Shown here: in pieces, positions 35,117-47,613 of the stretch
Layout of the letters: the number at the start of each line of letters is the position of its first letter
How positions within the stretch are numbered: position 1 is the first letter of the stretch
From: Echria macrotheca
Taxonomy: Eukaryota; Ascomycota; Sordariomycetes; Sordariales; Schizotheciaceae
Direction of reading: 5' to 3'
DNA: 64,000 nt
Assembly: GCA_030411725.1 (NCBI GenBank)
Contig: MU839842.1
Coordinates: 124,001-188,000, forward strand
Made by a program: the position numbers and the translations under genes
Notes under the pieces: model-generated
Seen by the model: the letters and a program-made list of their open reading frames with translations, nothing else
What the model was told of the DNA's origin: nothing
Database searches by the model: none

Positions 35117-38015
35117 ATGGCCTCGAAACTGCATATCCACAAGCCTTATGTGCTCAAGGCCCTGTCCAACCCCCTCGATCGGCCTGACGGTCCCGGCAGG
35201 CACACGGTTGGCGAAGTCTTCGGCCAGAAACAGGACTCGAAGCGGAGGAAGCGATCGGAGCTTTCCGTTGCCATTGATGGCGACGCCGTTCACCTCTACG
35301 ATGTCAGAAACTTCTCTGCGATTTAGGAACTAGTCAAAGCTAACATCGTCACAGATTCTCTCTTCCCAAGCCCTGACATCCTACCTCGTTCCACCTCAGT
35401 CTTTTTTCACCTGTCCGTCCTACTCCTTTCGATGGCGGCCGTCTTCAGGTGGAAATGCGATCCGATACACCTACATCTCCACCCAAGATTCCCTGTCCAA
35501 GAAGAAAGAGATCAAGCTGTTTCGGGATGTGCCGAATGATGCTGGAACCACATCAACAACAACCGCCACCTACGGTCACCATTGCGAGAAACCGATCATC
35601 TACTTGGCTGCCACATCCTTCGAGTACTCTTCTACGGCACACTTGAATGCGGAACGCTCCAATCATAATGTGGTCGCAATCGCTGCGAATGGCACATTGA
35701 TGGGATTGGATGGAGAGACGCTCGAGGAGAGGTGGAAGTCTTCGCCAGCTATCTTCACCCAGGAGCTGTCGGCGAAAGCAGCGCCAGAGGGCTTCCAGGT
35801 CGACTATGTCCAGTCGACGCAAGCAGCTGATGTCGTGGATGGGCTGTTTGACGGAAAGAATGAACTGTTCGGGGTGTTCCGGGAGAAGATCCAACGTGAT
35901 GGTTTCAATCCCGATGTGCTGATTGCCTTCACTTCCATTCAAGGGCCCGGGGGATCACGGCAAAGACATATGCATATCCTTGTGCTACCCGGTCGCAAGT
36001 CTGCACAGCAACTGAATGGTCAAAACGTCATCTCCGTCCTCACTGTGCCGCTTCCTACCCAGGCGATACCCGCCAAGGGCCAGCTGGATGTGAAGTCCGG
36101 TTCGCTTCAGGAGCTTGCTAATGAGGTGCTTTATACATACTCCATCAAGGGTGGCATTCCACGGCTTGAGAATGAGCTGCAGGTTCCAGGAATCAACTCT
36201 TTCCTCAGACTGTCAAAGTCATCAGTTCTGACGGCCTCGGCGACATCTCTCTCCATCTACAACCCGCTTTTTCGATCCTTACAGAGCACAACGCTTATCG
36301 ACAATGAGCAGTCGAATCACACCACATCCGCAAATGAAAAGAACGTCCCATTCTGCCTCGCCACCTACCTTCCAGGCAGGGAGATTGTTGTTGGTCTACG
36401 AGGGGCGACCTTGACTGCCGTGCAGCTTGAAGCACCGACACCTCGTGGCACCAAGCGACGTGCAGAAGGACTCCTGGTCGATGCGATTCGACGGGGAATT
36501 CCACAGGAGCATACTGGCAAGAAATCCGAGGCAGTCCAGGACAAGCCGGGTATTATTGCCATGATGCACCCTGAGATTTATTCCGAGGAGTCGTGGAGAG
36601 AGTGGCGAGAGGCTAGTGCAAAAGCCGACGAGCTGCTCGATGCGAATGATCTGCCGGGATTCGAGGCCACCATGGCGGACGTGTTCCGGGTACAGGTGAA
36701 TACCCAACAGAACAATGTCAAAATTGAGCCACAAAACGATGGGAGCGATTCGGATCAAGCGATAACCCCGGCCTCGCTCGTCAAGTCGGCCTGGGCAAGC
36801 TCGGGAAAGAAGTATCACCACGCTGACAGGCGCTGGGTCTTGTATGCCATTAGCAAGGTGTTTGCTTGGAGTGCGCCTGCTGGTCAAACATCAGACGCGC
36901 ATCTTGAATGCCGCTTGCCGGAAAGCAACCTACTTGGTTACCTGGTGGCAGCTGGCCACCTGACCATTTCCAATATCAAATCTGCGTTCAAGGAGCAGAC
37001 GCTAGAGTTGGACGATATGGACAACCTCTTAGGAGAGCAGGTTCCCCCACTCCTCGTAGATGTGGACCCGACAATGGATCTCCTCCTCGGCTACCTTTAT
37101 GCCACACAGCTTGGCCCAACAGAACTCACATCTTCGGTCAAGCTGTTACTCCGCAGTCTCGATCTGCTTGAGGACCCGACAAAGTTCCGGCAATTGCAGA
37201 TAGCAGACAGCGCGGCCCAGGAGCAAGGGGAGGACCACGATGTTATCGACATGGAGCTGGACAAGGCTGAGGAGGAGCTCCAGATGACAGAGTACTATCT
37301 CGGCAATGATTCGGGAAGTCGAACGCGGGGGTTGAGCGTCGCGTTTAGCAAGCTGGTCATGTGCCCGGCAGCCGCCACGGTGCAGAGTTTCCGGCGACTC
37401 TTCAAACCCGACGAGATTGTGTGTCTGATCAACGTGCTCCGAATGGAGCTCATCAACGACGGGTGGACCAGGCGCTACTTGGACGGGTCTCAGGATGTCG
37501 ACGACGAAGAAGCCGAAGCAGCACCCGATGGCAGCATCCAGCTTATTGCGGAACTGATGTCACGATGCATTGACTCTGTCGGGCTAGGAGGATGGATGGC
37601 TTTTGACTCGATGTTGACTAAGGGGGCAATCGAGGACGATGAGTCGGCGGACTTTTTCCACCAGGTCCTTACTGAGGTCCAAGTTGCGTACGAGGGTGTT
37701 CAGGAGGCGGTCCGTTTACAGGGAGCCTTGGGGGAGACAGTGAGGTATGCAAGGAGAGCACGAGCCAGCCGGAAGGCGCAAAATCTCAGCAAGGGATCTA
37801 TTCTTCGCTCCCAGGAGTTGCCATTTGGCCTCAAGGCGGACGCCAGAATATCCCAAGACCGAGTGAGGGGCTCAGGAGGCGAGATTGTCAAACGGAGCTC
37901 CAGACAGATAGGCCATTTCCGAAGCCAGAAACGGGCGGCCTACTCGGTCACTAGGATCACAGAAGACGGTCTTTTGGGTCGTCGGGGTGCCGTTATTCTG
38001 AAGGAGGAGATGTAA
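35117..38015 (+). CDS. utp8: Utp8-like U3 snoRNP (t-UTP) protein
   Basis: Predicted 948-aa nucleolar protein of the t-UTP subcomplex, which binds nascent pre-rRNA in the 90S pre-ribosome. Exons 35117-35302 and 35355-38015. The 52-nt intron has an unusual GTCAGA donor but a good GCTAAC branch and CACAG acceptor; joining gives HLYDILSSQALTSYLVPP then SFRWRPSSGG and RYTYIS, matching my memory of fungal Utp8 N-termini (HKPYVLKALSNPLDRPDGPG, GEVFGQKQDSKRRKRSE). The N-terminal half is beta-rich, propeller-like (repeat strands with LMGLDGETLEERW), the C-terminal half helical; near the end lies basic KRSSRQIGHFRSQKR. The alternative, no splicing, would stop after 68 residues. Family by recall, moderately sure. 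Confidence 0.8.
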
Positions 38016-40667
38016 CACAATACCGACTAGACTCAGATACCCCAATGTCGCTTTTGAACCAAGTCATATGCTTGATAGTGTCAGACCGTGCTTGTTCCCG
38101 TTGTCCGTGCTGGATTTGAGTGCAGGCATGGCGAGGCTAGAGTCCGGCTCGTTTGTGTTTGCCCCGGAGCAGAGCCGCATATCGGAATGCGGTGGTCGGG
38201 AGAGAGTCATGAGATGCCATCCCGTCGTACGCTAGTCGATGCAACACCGACAGGCGCCCCGGTTACACACGGAGGTAAGGAGGGAAGGGAACGGGGCATA
38301 AGATGAGGGCGTGGTCCAGAGCCGCGAGGCAACCGAAGACCACAGTAATAAAGGGAAATGCGGTGCCATGGAGATAGTGCCGGCTGTCCAATCTGACGAG
38401 GTGGATGAGTCGTTTGATGGATGCCGACGTGCCGCGTCTGCCTGGTGATTGATCGGGAATAGATGCCGCCCATTATTGAACGCCATTGTCACCGTTGAGG
38501 ACGTCGCTCATCCAATCGAGTGTAAACCGATCGGGCGTGAGCGGCGGCATGCCAGCGTGCCGCGCTTTTACTTTATAGCCGTGAAGCAGCCCAGCCCAGC
38601 CAGCGAGCCTGACTGCTACCCAGACATATTTTGATCGAGAAGAGAAGACAGCGCGCCGTGAGAGCGTCGTGTCCATACGAATACCGAACCGAATCTGGCA
38701 CCGAGTTTTGGGCTGCACAGCGGAGGAGCGGCGCGGGCACAACCTAGCCTCCGTCCGCCCCGATGAAGTTACCAAGATCAGCAGCGCAATGGAGGACAGC
38801 TTCCCAGCCAAAGTTTATTAGGGCGGTCACCGACAGAGGGGCAAAGCGTGGCCCGTCAGCATATTTAGTCACCAAGCGTGTCAAGCGTGACTGTTGGCCG
38901 AGACAAGATGCGGGTAATAATGCTGAGGGAGCGCTAGCCGGCCGCTCCCATTACGTCCACAGCCTCGCATAACCGTCGAGATTGTCGTATGTGGACTCCG
39001 AAGGGCCCGTACGAGACGATGGCCGTTGGCAAAATGATGTGGCAGAGCACAGCCAAGCTCTCTCGGTGTCCCCAGACGAACACTCGCAGGGGCGCATGGG
39101 GCAAAGACTCCCGGGAGCTGGCGGCTCTCGTCCCGGCGCAACGGTTGGTCTCGTCGGTCGGCGATGTGGTTCGAGGCCCTGCGAGGGGAGGTCGTTGAGC
39201 ATTTTGTGCACTTTAAACATCCCGAACAGCCCACAAACTGCATACCGGACCCAGAACTACGGGAACACCAGGTGAATGTTGAGCGATTGAGAAAAAGAGG
39301 CAATCTCGTAACATGCAAACATGGTGGCGCAGTGCGCGGTCCAGCGATGAGCCTCCTGTTCTGGCCTTCCCTGGCGCTTCCAGAAAACCCCGGTTTGGCG
39401 GGACGTCATCTCTTGGCACAAAACCCCGCATCATTGGCCAGCCCTGCCCCCAAAGTCGGCGCAAAGTCTACTGTGCAGTCGGTGCTTGCGAGCTGCCATG
39501 GGGGGTGTCGTGATCTTGCTGTTGGGGTGGGGTGCTTCCAGGGCATGTGGAGTCATGGCTCGACAGACGTCACTGAGTGGCTCTCGCCCACACACCCTTC
39601 CCTCCTTGGCCCCTCCAAGCGTTCTCTCGTCGAGTCGTCGACTCAGCCCCAGGGTGCCTTTCTCGCGCGTTGCTGTCACGAGAACTGAGGCTCGGGCGAG
39701 AACGCAATTGCTGGCAAGCCATCAAGCCATGTCACCCAAGTCTGTGGATGGATAGCGACTGTTTTTCTTTTCCTCATCTGCTTCGGGCTCTGCATCAGGC
39801 TCCGACGATCCTCGCCCAACTCGTCGAGCCTGGACGAACTCTTCTGCCGTGCCATCCACCGTCGGTCTCCCAGCTCGACATCGCGTCCACCTCTTCCTGA
39901 TTGCGAGCGCGTCCTGAGTGTCCCGTGCAGTTGCCCCCAGAGAACTCGATCTGCTGTGACTCTTGCACCGCGGCAGCTAGCATTCTCGCGTTGCACGGCT
40001 GCGACCACATCGGGGCAGCGGGCGAGTGATAGGTACGGCCGTCTTTCTTATTGTTTTGCGGTGAGGACGAGGCAAACCACGTTGCAAAAAGGACAGCGCC
40101 ATGGCTTGGATGTAGCCTCACCTCGTCGTCGGTGTTCAAGCCCGTCGGGTAGAGAGCCCTGGTTAGGCCCCGGGCACTGATGACATATCAGATGGCCTGG
40201 GTTGCGACCAAAACATGGTGGTGGTACTCCCGGCCGCCGTGGTCCAGGCAAATGCTCCCCGCGTCATTCGTCCGCACCCTCATGATGGCTTCTGATTTGA
40301 ACACCACCTCCGGCAGCCCTCAAGTCTCTCCTGTTTCCCACTTTTCACTTTCAGAGTTTTCCTCCCTTCCCACGTCGTATCCTATGCGTAAAGGGTAGCT
40401 TATGCGACGTAATATTCCTCCTTGGTTCCGATACCGATCTGTGGAATTCGCCATCCATCTCACGCTCCCCACCTGACCTAACCTTTGGCTTTTTAGGTCG
40501 TGGTCTTGGGCGCCGATCACCCGGATTTTCTGTCGACCTCCACCTCCAACCCGCCACACAAACCAAGTCACACCTCAACCTCACCACTTGACAACTTGCT
40601 CACCATTGAAACGACCAATCTCACAAGAACCAACCATCTGACGGCGCGTGTGCTGGAATCTGCCCCG
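38016..40667. other. long intergenic (2.65 kb)
   Basis: Holds the utp8 3' UTR and the leader/promoter of the gene at 40668; CT- and AC-rich from about 40300. Open frames on both strands, such as 39164-39688, show no family resemblance and overlap one another. No gene called. Confidence 0.45.
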
Positions 40668-43004
40668 ATGACAGCGCTCAACAGACACAACTCGTTCGAA
40701 CCCAACGCCAAGTCCGTGGATGAGTTTGCCCAGCGGGTCTATCGGCGTGCCCGCGACTCGGGTCCGGACTTTGCCAGCCTTGCCGCTGCGGTCCGGGGCC
40801 TTGAGAGTGCCCTCGGACATCTCGATGCTGAGGTCCAGGATGAGGACTCTCTGCTGAACCAACCAAGCTCGGCCAGCCATGAGGGGCGGAGCGATGTCTA
40901 CGCCCGGGAGTTGAGCTCCCTCGTCGAGGACAGTGACTTCCTCCTGAAGAAGGTAGACACGATTCTTGAAAAGTTCGGCGGTACCGGAGATACCAGCAAC
41001 GGCCGAACCGGCCAGCTACGGCGGGAATTGGACATGCAGGAAAGAGATACTCGGATCGACTTGGCAAAAAAGGACATGGCTTCTCAAAGAACCAAGATCA
41101 ACATGTTTCTCGACACGGTGCAGCTCCACAACCCCCTCAGAAATCAGCAGACCTTGGTCAATGCAAATGGCCAAGAGCTGGACCTGATCAAGGACAAGGT
41201 AGATGCCGTTGCTGCCAGGGTATTCCAAAGAAGGGGCTCGCCCGTCGACAGGAATGAGGACGATATCTGGCAGGAGTTTAAGACAGAGTTGGTGAAAGAG
41301 GGCTTCTCGAGCGAGAAGCTCCATAAGAACAAGGTATGTTGAGCTCTCAGGACTGTCGTTGCAATAGGATCTAACATCACATAGGAGGTGCTTCGCGCGT
41401 ACATTCGCCAACTCGAGTGTGACCAACGGACCGACCATGGATCACCACCCTCGGTCCGCGGCCTGCTTGCCCATGGTCCTACCTCGTCTGGTGTTCCACC
41501 GCAACTGGATCCCGGTATGCCGAGGTCTCTGCAACCGTATCACCATTCTCAGGTACCCGCCATCGGCATCCAGACTTCGGGTCTGAGCTACGAACCATAC
41601 ACGTCGGACGACTCACAAGACTCGGGGCCCAACGCCAGTCCTCGGGCTGCATTTATATCGACCAAGGACTTGATGGCTATGGACCAGGCCGAGCTTGCTG
41701 CCCGCATGGGTTCAATGCATCTCTCGCCCGGCGTGCCGCCGGCCCACTACAGCGTCTCTCCAGGAACATCACCGAGCAACCGATACCTGCCTCCTGGGGT
41801 GCAGCCACTACTGATCCCCGGACACCTCGAGCCGGTCTATGGTACCCAGCTGCCCGCCGGTGCTAAAGACAAGATCGGGACGTCTCCTCGCTATGTCCCG
41901 CCGATCCCGCTTCCTGCGAAGTATGCAAATGCATCATTAGCTCTGGTGGCGCCGCAGTCAGCAGTGTACGGCACCAGTCCAGCCTACTCGTCGCAACTCG
42001 ACTCGCCTGCGCGGCAATACAGCCGCCTCGCACCCGACAGCGTAGGACAGGAGATCCCACTTGACGCGAAGTGGACCAAAATCAGGCGTTCTCTGGTGTC
42101 CCCGGAGGTGCTCGAGAAGGCCGGTGTTCGCTATGAAGCCCGACCCGAATTCGTTGCTGTTCTCGGTGTCTTGTCGAAAGAACAAGTGGCTGAGTTCGCA
42201 AGGCAGAGTGCCGAGGTTCGGGGAGCCAGACGGGCTGGTGAGGACAGGGGCTTTGAGGCGACGAGGGAGAAGCCCCGTGACATACGACCAGATGGCCACC
42301 GTGACCGGGACACTAGGCGTGGTGGCAAAGACTCGACAGATAGCGAGTCTGACGGGCCGTGGAATGGGAGCGACACATCGGACAACGAAAGACACGGGAA
42401 ACGATCCCGTCGTGAGCGCGGCAAGCACACTTCTAGAGGCACGGAGAGAGAGGATGGGAAGCGGGGTGGACATGAGGCAACCAAGGCTCACCCTGTGATC
42501 GTCTCGCCGCCTGCTAGTGTCAACGGCGACGACCCTTCACCGGCAAGCACGGTTGGCCCCAAGCCGATCCTGAAGAACAAGAACACAAACCATGTACGGT
42601 TTACCGCGGACGGTCCGCAGGAGATTGCGCCGGGTGACTACTCGGAGAAGCGTCGTGATCGCGACCACCACCGAGACCGTGATCGGGATCGGGACCGGGA
42701 GCGGCGGAGCGATCGCGACAAGGGCCGTACGCGGGAGCGAGACGGGGATAGGGATCATACACGCAAAGATCGAGAGCGGGACCGAGATCGCGATAGGGAC
42801 CGCGATAGGGACAGGGATAGGGACAGAGACAGAGATCGGGAGAGGGAGCGGGAAAGAGACAAGAACAAAGACTCCCGCCGCAAGGATCGGGATCGCGGCG
42901 ACGAGAAGCGGAGCACGCTCAAGGACACGATGAACGCTGTTGGTATTGGCGGGGCCGCGGCGACGCTGCTGAGCGTGTTGGCTGATGCTGCCGTCCATCT
43001 CTGA
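40668..43004 (+). CDS. DUF8035-like protein with RD-dipeptide-rich tail
   Basis: Predicted 761-aa protein from exons 40668-41333 and 41385-43004; a 51-nt intron (GTATGT, TCTAAC, ATAG) joins KLHKNK to EVLRAYIRQLE in phase 0. Residues 1-222 are helical and charged with a heptad-like character (DFASLAAAVRGLESALGHLDAEV and SSLVEDSDFLLKKVDTILEKF). A Pro/Ser/Tyr-rich middle follows. At about 450 lies DAKWTKIRRSLVSPEVLEKAGVRYEARPEF, which I recall as the DUF8035 core. The tail (about 510-735) is Arg/Asp/Glu-rich with a long RDRDRDRD run, made by a 12-bp minisatellite at 42655-42860, ending in hydrophobic GIGGAAATLLSVLADAAVHL. ATG 40668 follows from the leader. DUF name from memory; function unknown. 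Confidence 0.75.
42655..42860 (+). repeat. coding minisatellite (Arg-Asp dipeptide repeat)
   Basis: Degenerate 12-bp units of the form cgagatcgcgat/agggaccgcgat encode alternating Arg-Asp and Arg-Glu. Unit number is likely to vary between strains. It reads open in several frames, which creates spurious ORFs on both strands. Confidence 0.8.
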
Positions 43005-44120
43005 TATATATCTTTGGACTCCGCGTTGGTTTTCTTCTTTTTTTGTGTGTGTGTTTCTTATCTTGCATCAAGCCTTTCATTTCATTCATTTCATGTAACG
43101 GTCTATTTATTTGTTGGGTTCGACGACGGAAAGCACAGCATCATGATACCCCCCCCACCGCGGCACCGCCCCATGTAGGATCAACTGATGATGATGACGA
43201 AGGACGAAGGACGAAGATGATGGCAAAAAGCGTGGTTTTGCAAAGAGTTAAGAGAAGAGATTGAAAAGATTGAGTTCTTTACTAGGTCTAGGTACTAACC
43301 TTTCTCAAGTGTTGTATAAGAGAAGAGACGAAAAGAAATGAGGAGATGAAAGGTATGAAGCTAAATCATGGTGTTTATGTTTTTATGGAAAATGTCAGTC
43401 GTACTGCGTACCTGACCCTTTTTTCTTTTTTATCTTCTTTTTTTGGTGTGTATGTGTGTGTCGTTTATAATTGCAAGAGATGAGATCTCTGGAGTCTGGA
43501 AGGGAAAGGAAGAGGGATAAACTGTTATGAGTCGAGCTGTTGTTGTTCATGATTCTCCTATGTATTTTGATAAAAACCATTTCCCCAATTTGACTCTGTA
43601 GTAATCTCATGAGTTTCATGTTCATGTTCATGTTCCATGTTCCAACTTCCAAGTCATGGTACTGTGTACTGTGTGTTTCCTGTCTCCCGGCAGAGTACCT
43701 ACCTACCTAAGGTACATTGCTGATGCACCGAGGCCGAGGGGGGAGAAGACATAAGACATGCTCAGTAGGCAGGTAGATAGATATCCAGATGCAAACTCCA
43801 AGAAACCAAGTCCTCAAGTCCAACTCCACTCCCACTAGACTCCCCACTGGCTGTTGACGGGGTATCACCATCTGTTCCTTTCCTCTCAGGGTTGAATCAC
43901 CCTGTTTCATCACCCCAACATTCCAAGACAACCCAAACACCCAACCTCTCAAGCTTAACCCCAGCAGCAGCACCAGCACAGCTTGCTGCACTCACATACC
44001 CATACATCCAAGACAACCTCAACCTCAACCCACTGTCAAGACACCACTCGCTCACTCGCTCGCTCGCTCACCATGACAAACCCATATATATCCCAAAGAA
44101 ACGAAACAATCCACAAATGA
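43005..44120. other. convergent 3' region with simple repeats
   Basis: About 1.1 kb between the DUF8035-like gene and dpb11. Contains T-runs, a TACCTACCTA stretch at about 43697 and a (CTCG)n/CACTCGCT run at about 44042-44073. No gene is supported. Confidence 0.5.
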
Positions 44121-46942
44121 TCAAAACCCCTTCCGTCGAGTAGTCCTCCTCTCCCCCCGTCCCAACCTCCCAGGATCGAACCCCCCCACATCAGCAAAAG
44201 TCAACTTCCCCCCCACACCCACCGGCGCCGACGCAGCCTTCGTCCCCATCCCCATCCCCGCATCCCCGCCCATTTTACACAGCAACCTCCGCCTAGCAGC
44301 AGAAGCCTCAGGATCATCATACCCGACCTGCGTCGCAGCCGGAGGGGGAACATCTTCGCCTGACGCCGAGGTTGGTCTAATAACAGGCGGCGCACTCGCC
44401 GCCGCGGTAGCGGCAGAGTAGAACGATATCGTCGGGGGGGTTGGTTCGCCGCCGTTGCTACTGGTCGCCGAGACGTTACTTATCGCCCTCCCCAGAACTT
44501 CACGCTTGCGTCTCTTGGGCGCGGCGCGTGGGCCCGGGGCGGCGTCGGGGTCGACTCTGGCGGAGGATGGGTCTTCGTGGATGACAGATCCAAACAGGGA
44601 TGTGGCGAGTTTTGTCTCGAGGTTGAGGCGTTCGGCGGCGAGTTTCTCTTCGAGGAGCCGTTTGGATATCTCTCCTGCGTCTTCTTCGGGTTCAGGGTCT
44701 GGGTGCATGTCTAGTTCAATGTCTAGTTTGACTTCTGGCTCGACGTCCTCCGTGGCGCTAACGTCTGGCTCGTGTTCGACGGGGGTCGGGAGGTGGCTCA
44801 GCTGGCCGACGTCGCTATCAGCTTCCGAGTCGGCCACCTCGCTGAACACGCGGCTGATAGATTTCCTCGGCGGCGGCTTCTTTGGCGATGCGGATGCTCG
44901 GTTGAGCACGTTGGGGTTTGTTTCCGACAACGGGGCTGAAGCGCCACTTCTGCTACTTGAGCTCTCTCCGGTGCCGCTGCTGTTCATTTGCAGCGGATGG
45001 GTCGGCGCGGTCTCGAAATGAGTGGTCTCGGTTGTTGTTGAGTCATTACGATTGATAGGAGCTTTTGCGGGCTTGGATGTATCCGTCTCCTTTGACCTAG
45101 AGGAGGACGCAAACCCTGATGAGTCCATGATGCCGCGGTTCCTCGACTTGGCTGTTGGCTTCGGAGGGAACTCTTGTTCAGAAATGGTATGCCGAGGGTT
45201 GTTATGTTTCTGTTGCGTCTTCTCTTGGTCGGGCCACACGCCCAAGTTTTCCGAGGTAACATTCTGCCTCAGGTCTGCAAAGAGAAACTTGGTGATGGGA
45301 AGGTTGAACCCCGTAGATATGCACTCCCACAGCCAATCAGCCTTGACGACCGGAACCTTCCACTTCAATGCAAGTTGGAGCTTCTCTGGCCGCACATTCG
45401 AGAGCGACAAGCAGATCAACACGGACGAATCGGCCGTAAACCGCTCCTCGTACTTGGCGCCCAGCTGTCTGAGAGCCTTGTCCATGTGATTGAGGTCAAC
45501 CCCCGTGAAGCCTGCGGTACATACTGTGAGGCCCTCGAAGCCAGAGATGGGGAAAGCGGGAAAGGGCCGGCCAAAAACATGATCGGCCGGGTTGAAAAAG
45601 TACTTTTTGTGCATGCACCGCTCAATGTAGAACTCGGTAATGATGTCGACGTTCTCGGGTATCTGGGGATGTGACTCAGCAGTCGACGTCTGTGGCACAA
45701 CGAGAAACCGGCATGACAGTTGTGCGCCCGACGCTGATGCCAAGTCATCCAGGGAATGGCAGACTAATCCTCCCAGAGACGAGACAGCGCCGACGACAAC
45801 TGCCGTTTTTTGTTCCGAGAAACCATGAACATAAAAGCCGCACGACGCAAAGACCCTACCGTCGTCGGGCGGTCCAAATGAAGATATCCGCGTCATTTGC
45901 GTATCCATGGGCTTGGATCCCAGCGACTGCATCTGTGAAGTAGTATACTCAACCGGAATCGTGGGCGCCGGCTGAGTTGGGTTGGCGGGCTCAGGCTTGA
46001 CAACTGGGGCGGCTTCGACGATCTGTGGTTTCCCAAGAATATCACCCCAAAGATTTTCCCTCTGGTTGGTGAGCTTCACGCTCGCCGTCTTGCGAAGCTT
46101 CCTCTTGCCATCATCCTGACCAGTGGCTGGATCCCTAGACCGCTTGCCCAAAGACACGGACCGAGTGATGGTCTTCTTGTTCCAGGCACCAACACCTCGC
46201 TTGTCCTGAGGAAGTATTGGGTCGTAACATTTTTCGTCCAGGATCATACCGCGCGCGATACTGTCCTTCATCCACTCTATCGACACGGTATGGAGGCCCC
46301 AGTTCTTTGCGGCGTGGTATTTGCGTCCCTCGGCCTTGCATGCAACCAAGTGCGTCACCTGTTTCGTAAGGTCGCCCGTGTAAATGCCGCCGTTGGCCCG
46401 AACGCGCTCGATGATTTCCTGGCGCACATCAGGATCTTCGAAACCGGTCATGCAGCAAATAAGGCGCCGACGCTGGGGCTCGCCGCCGTCGGGGGTGGGT
46501 TCGCTTCCGCTTCTCTCGAACGTCTTCAGCTGCCACTGCGCTTCGAGGGCGTCAAAGTCGATGTCGGCGTCCTGCATCCAGAGATCGCGCACCGCCTCGA
46601 TCCAGGCGGCGTCCATGGGCTTGACATCGGGGCGCTCCTTGGCGACATGGCGGTATTTGGGCGTGTCGTACTCGCCGACGATGAGGTGGGTGCAGTCGGG
46701 CGTCAGATCGTACTTGTGGACGCCGCCTAGCTCGGCGGTTTTATTCGAGATGTCGGTCTGGTGGGAATAGTGTCAGCAGTTAGCGGGCGATTAAAGGCGC
46801 GGGGGTGCAGGGCGCGGATTTGGATTGCATTTACCCTCAGGTCGGGCGGGATGCTGGTGCAGCAAACCACAACGCCGCGGAAGGGCTTGGACGAGTCGAA
46901 GCCATCGAGAGCAGCGCCTGGGGACCGGGGCGAGGTGGCCAT
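44121..46942 (-). CDS. dpb11: BRCT checkpoint/replication-initiation protein Dpb11/Cut5 (Rad4/TopBP1) homologue
   Basis: Predicted 914-aa nuclear scaffold that couples CDK-phosphorylated replication factors to origin firing and activates the ATR-type checkpoint. Exons 46942-46835 and 46757-44121; the 77-nt intron (GTAAAT...ACCAG) joins IPPDLR to TDISNKTAELGG in phase 0. BRCT 1 starts at about 20 (KPFRGVVVCCTSIPPDLR, then THLIVGEYDTPKYRH), BRCT 2 at about 130 (RRRLICCMTGFEDPDVRQ, IEWMKDSIARG), BRCT 3 at about 340 (FASCGFYVHGF) and BRCT 4 at about 440 (FEGLTVCTAGFTG, KADWLWECISTGF). So two tandem BRCT pairs, as in yeast Dpb11. The remaining 380 residues are disordered and Ser/Thr/Pro-rich with acidic patches, the likely checkpoint-activating tail, ending in basic RRTTRRKGF. 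It sits 9.7 kb from elg1, another replication-stress gene; probably coincidence. Confidence 0.9.
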
Positions 46943-47276
46943 TCTCGCTGAGGCTCGCGGTGTCGCAGACAGAGCAGAAACTCGACGAACAACAGCCTCC
47001 AAACTTTGGCACCGCACCGCTCCCACAAAGCGCGTCGCGTGGGCACCTGACAGGCCAGCCTGCTGCGGCCAAGCGGGGCTGTCCTTGGCGACCGCCGATT
47101 AGTCATCATGACATCTTCGGTGGGTCCTCGACGAATGAACTCCGACAACACCATGACGAAGCCTCCGAAAGCCTCCGAGAAGCCACAAGGCAAAACCATC
47201 GTTTTTCACAATACTGTTATTCGTACTATTCAATACGGAGCTGGAGAGCTTTATTGTGGTTTATTGACGATATTGG
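46943..47276. other. divergent promoter region of dpb11
   Basis: About 330 bp. No named site recognised. Confidence 0.4.
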
Positions 47277-47613
47277 ATGGCCTTTCTCCTCAATAACCAT
47301 GAACCAGGCAGACCACCTCGACCTCAGAGAGATCCTCGGAACTTCCACGAGACTCTCTGGGCTTTCCCAGGTCCTGACTCGAGACGACCATTGCGTGACC
47401 CGGAGGGCAAGTACCACACCACATACTCAGCCAGCCAGCTGGAGTAAGTACAACCAGTACCGGTAAGTCTTGTCACGATTATGATAAAAACGTCGTCAGT
47501 CAGCCGAAACAAGCCTGGATCACAAATACCCATCGATGGCTGAACACGAAATGGAGAGACCGGTGTCTGGTGGACCAAGAATCTGCTCTGTTAATTCAAA
47601 CATCTCCTGTTGA
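47277..47613 (+). CDS. possible small two-exon gene (88 aa), speculative
   Basis: ATG 47277 opens a frame that ends in GTAAGT (47444); a 70-nt intron to AACAAG (47513) then continues in frame to TGA at 47611-47613. Translation starts MAFLLNNHEPGRPPRPQR, continues NFHETLWAFPGPDSRRPL and, after the splice, DLDHKYPSMAEHEMERP. Amino-acid character looks protein-like but I recognise no family. Overlapping alternatives on both strands (a 205-codon non-ATG frame at 47520-48137 minus) weaken the call. Confidence 0.22.

Noticed and set aside
44455..45021. 188-codon plus-strand frame inside dpb11
   Set aside because: Antisense shadow of the Ser-rich C-terminal tail of Dpb11.
30589..47613. elg1 and dpb11 as a DNA-replication gene cluster
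   Set aside because: Unrelated genes (utp8, DUF8035-like) lie between them; proximity is most simply coincidence.
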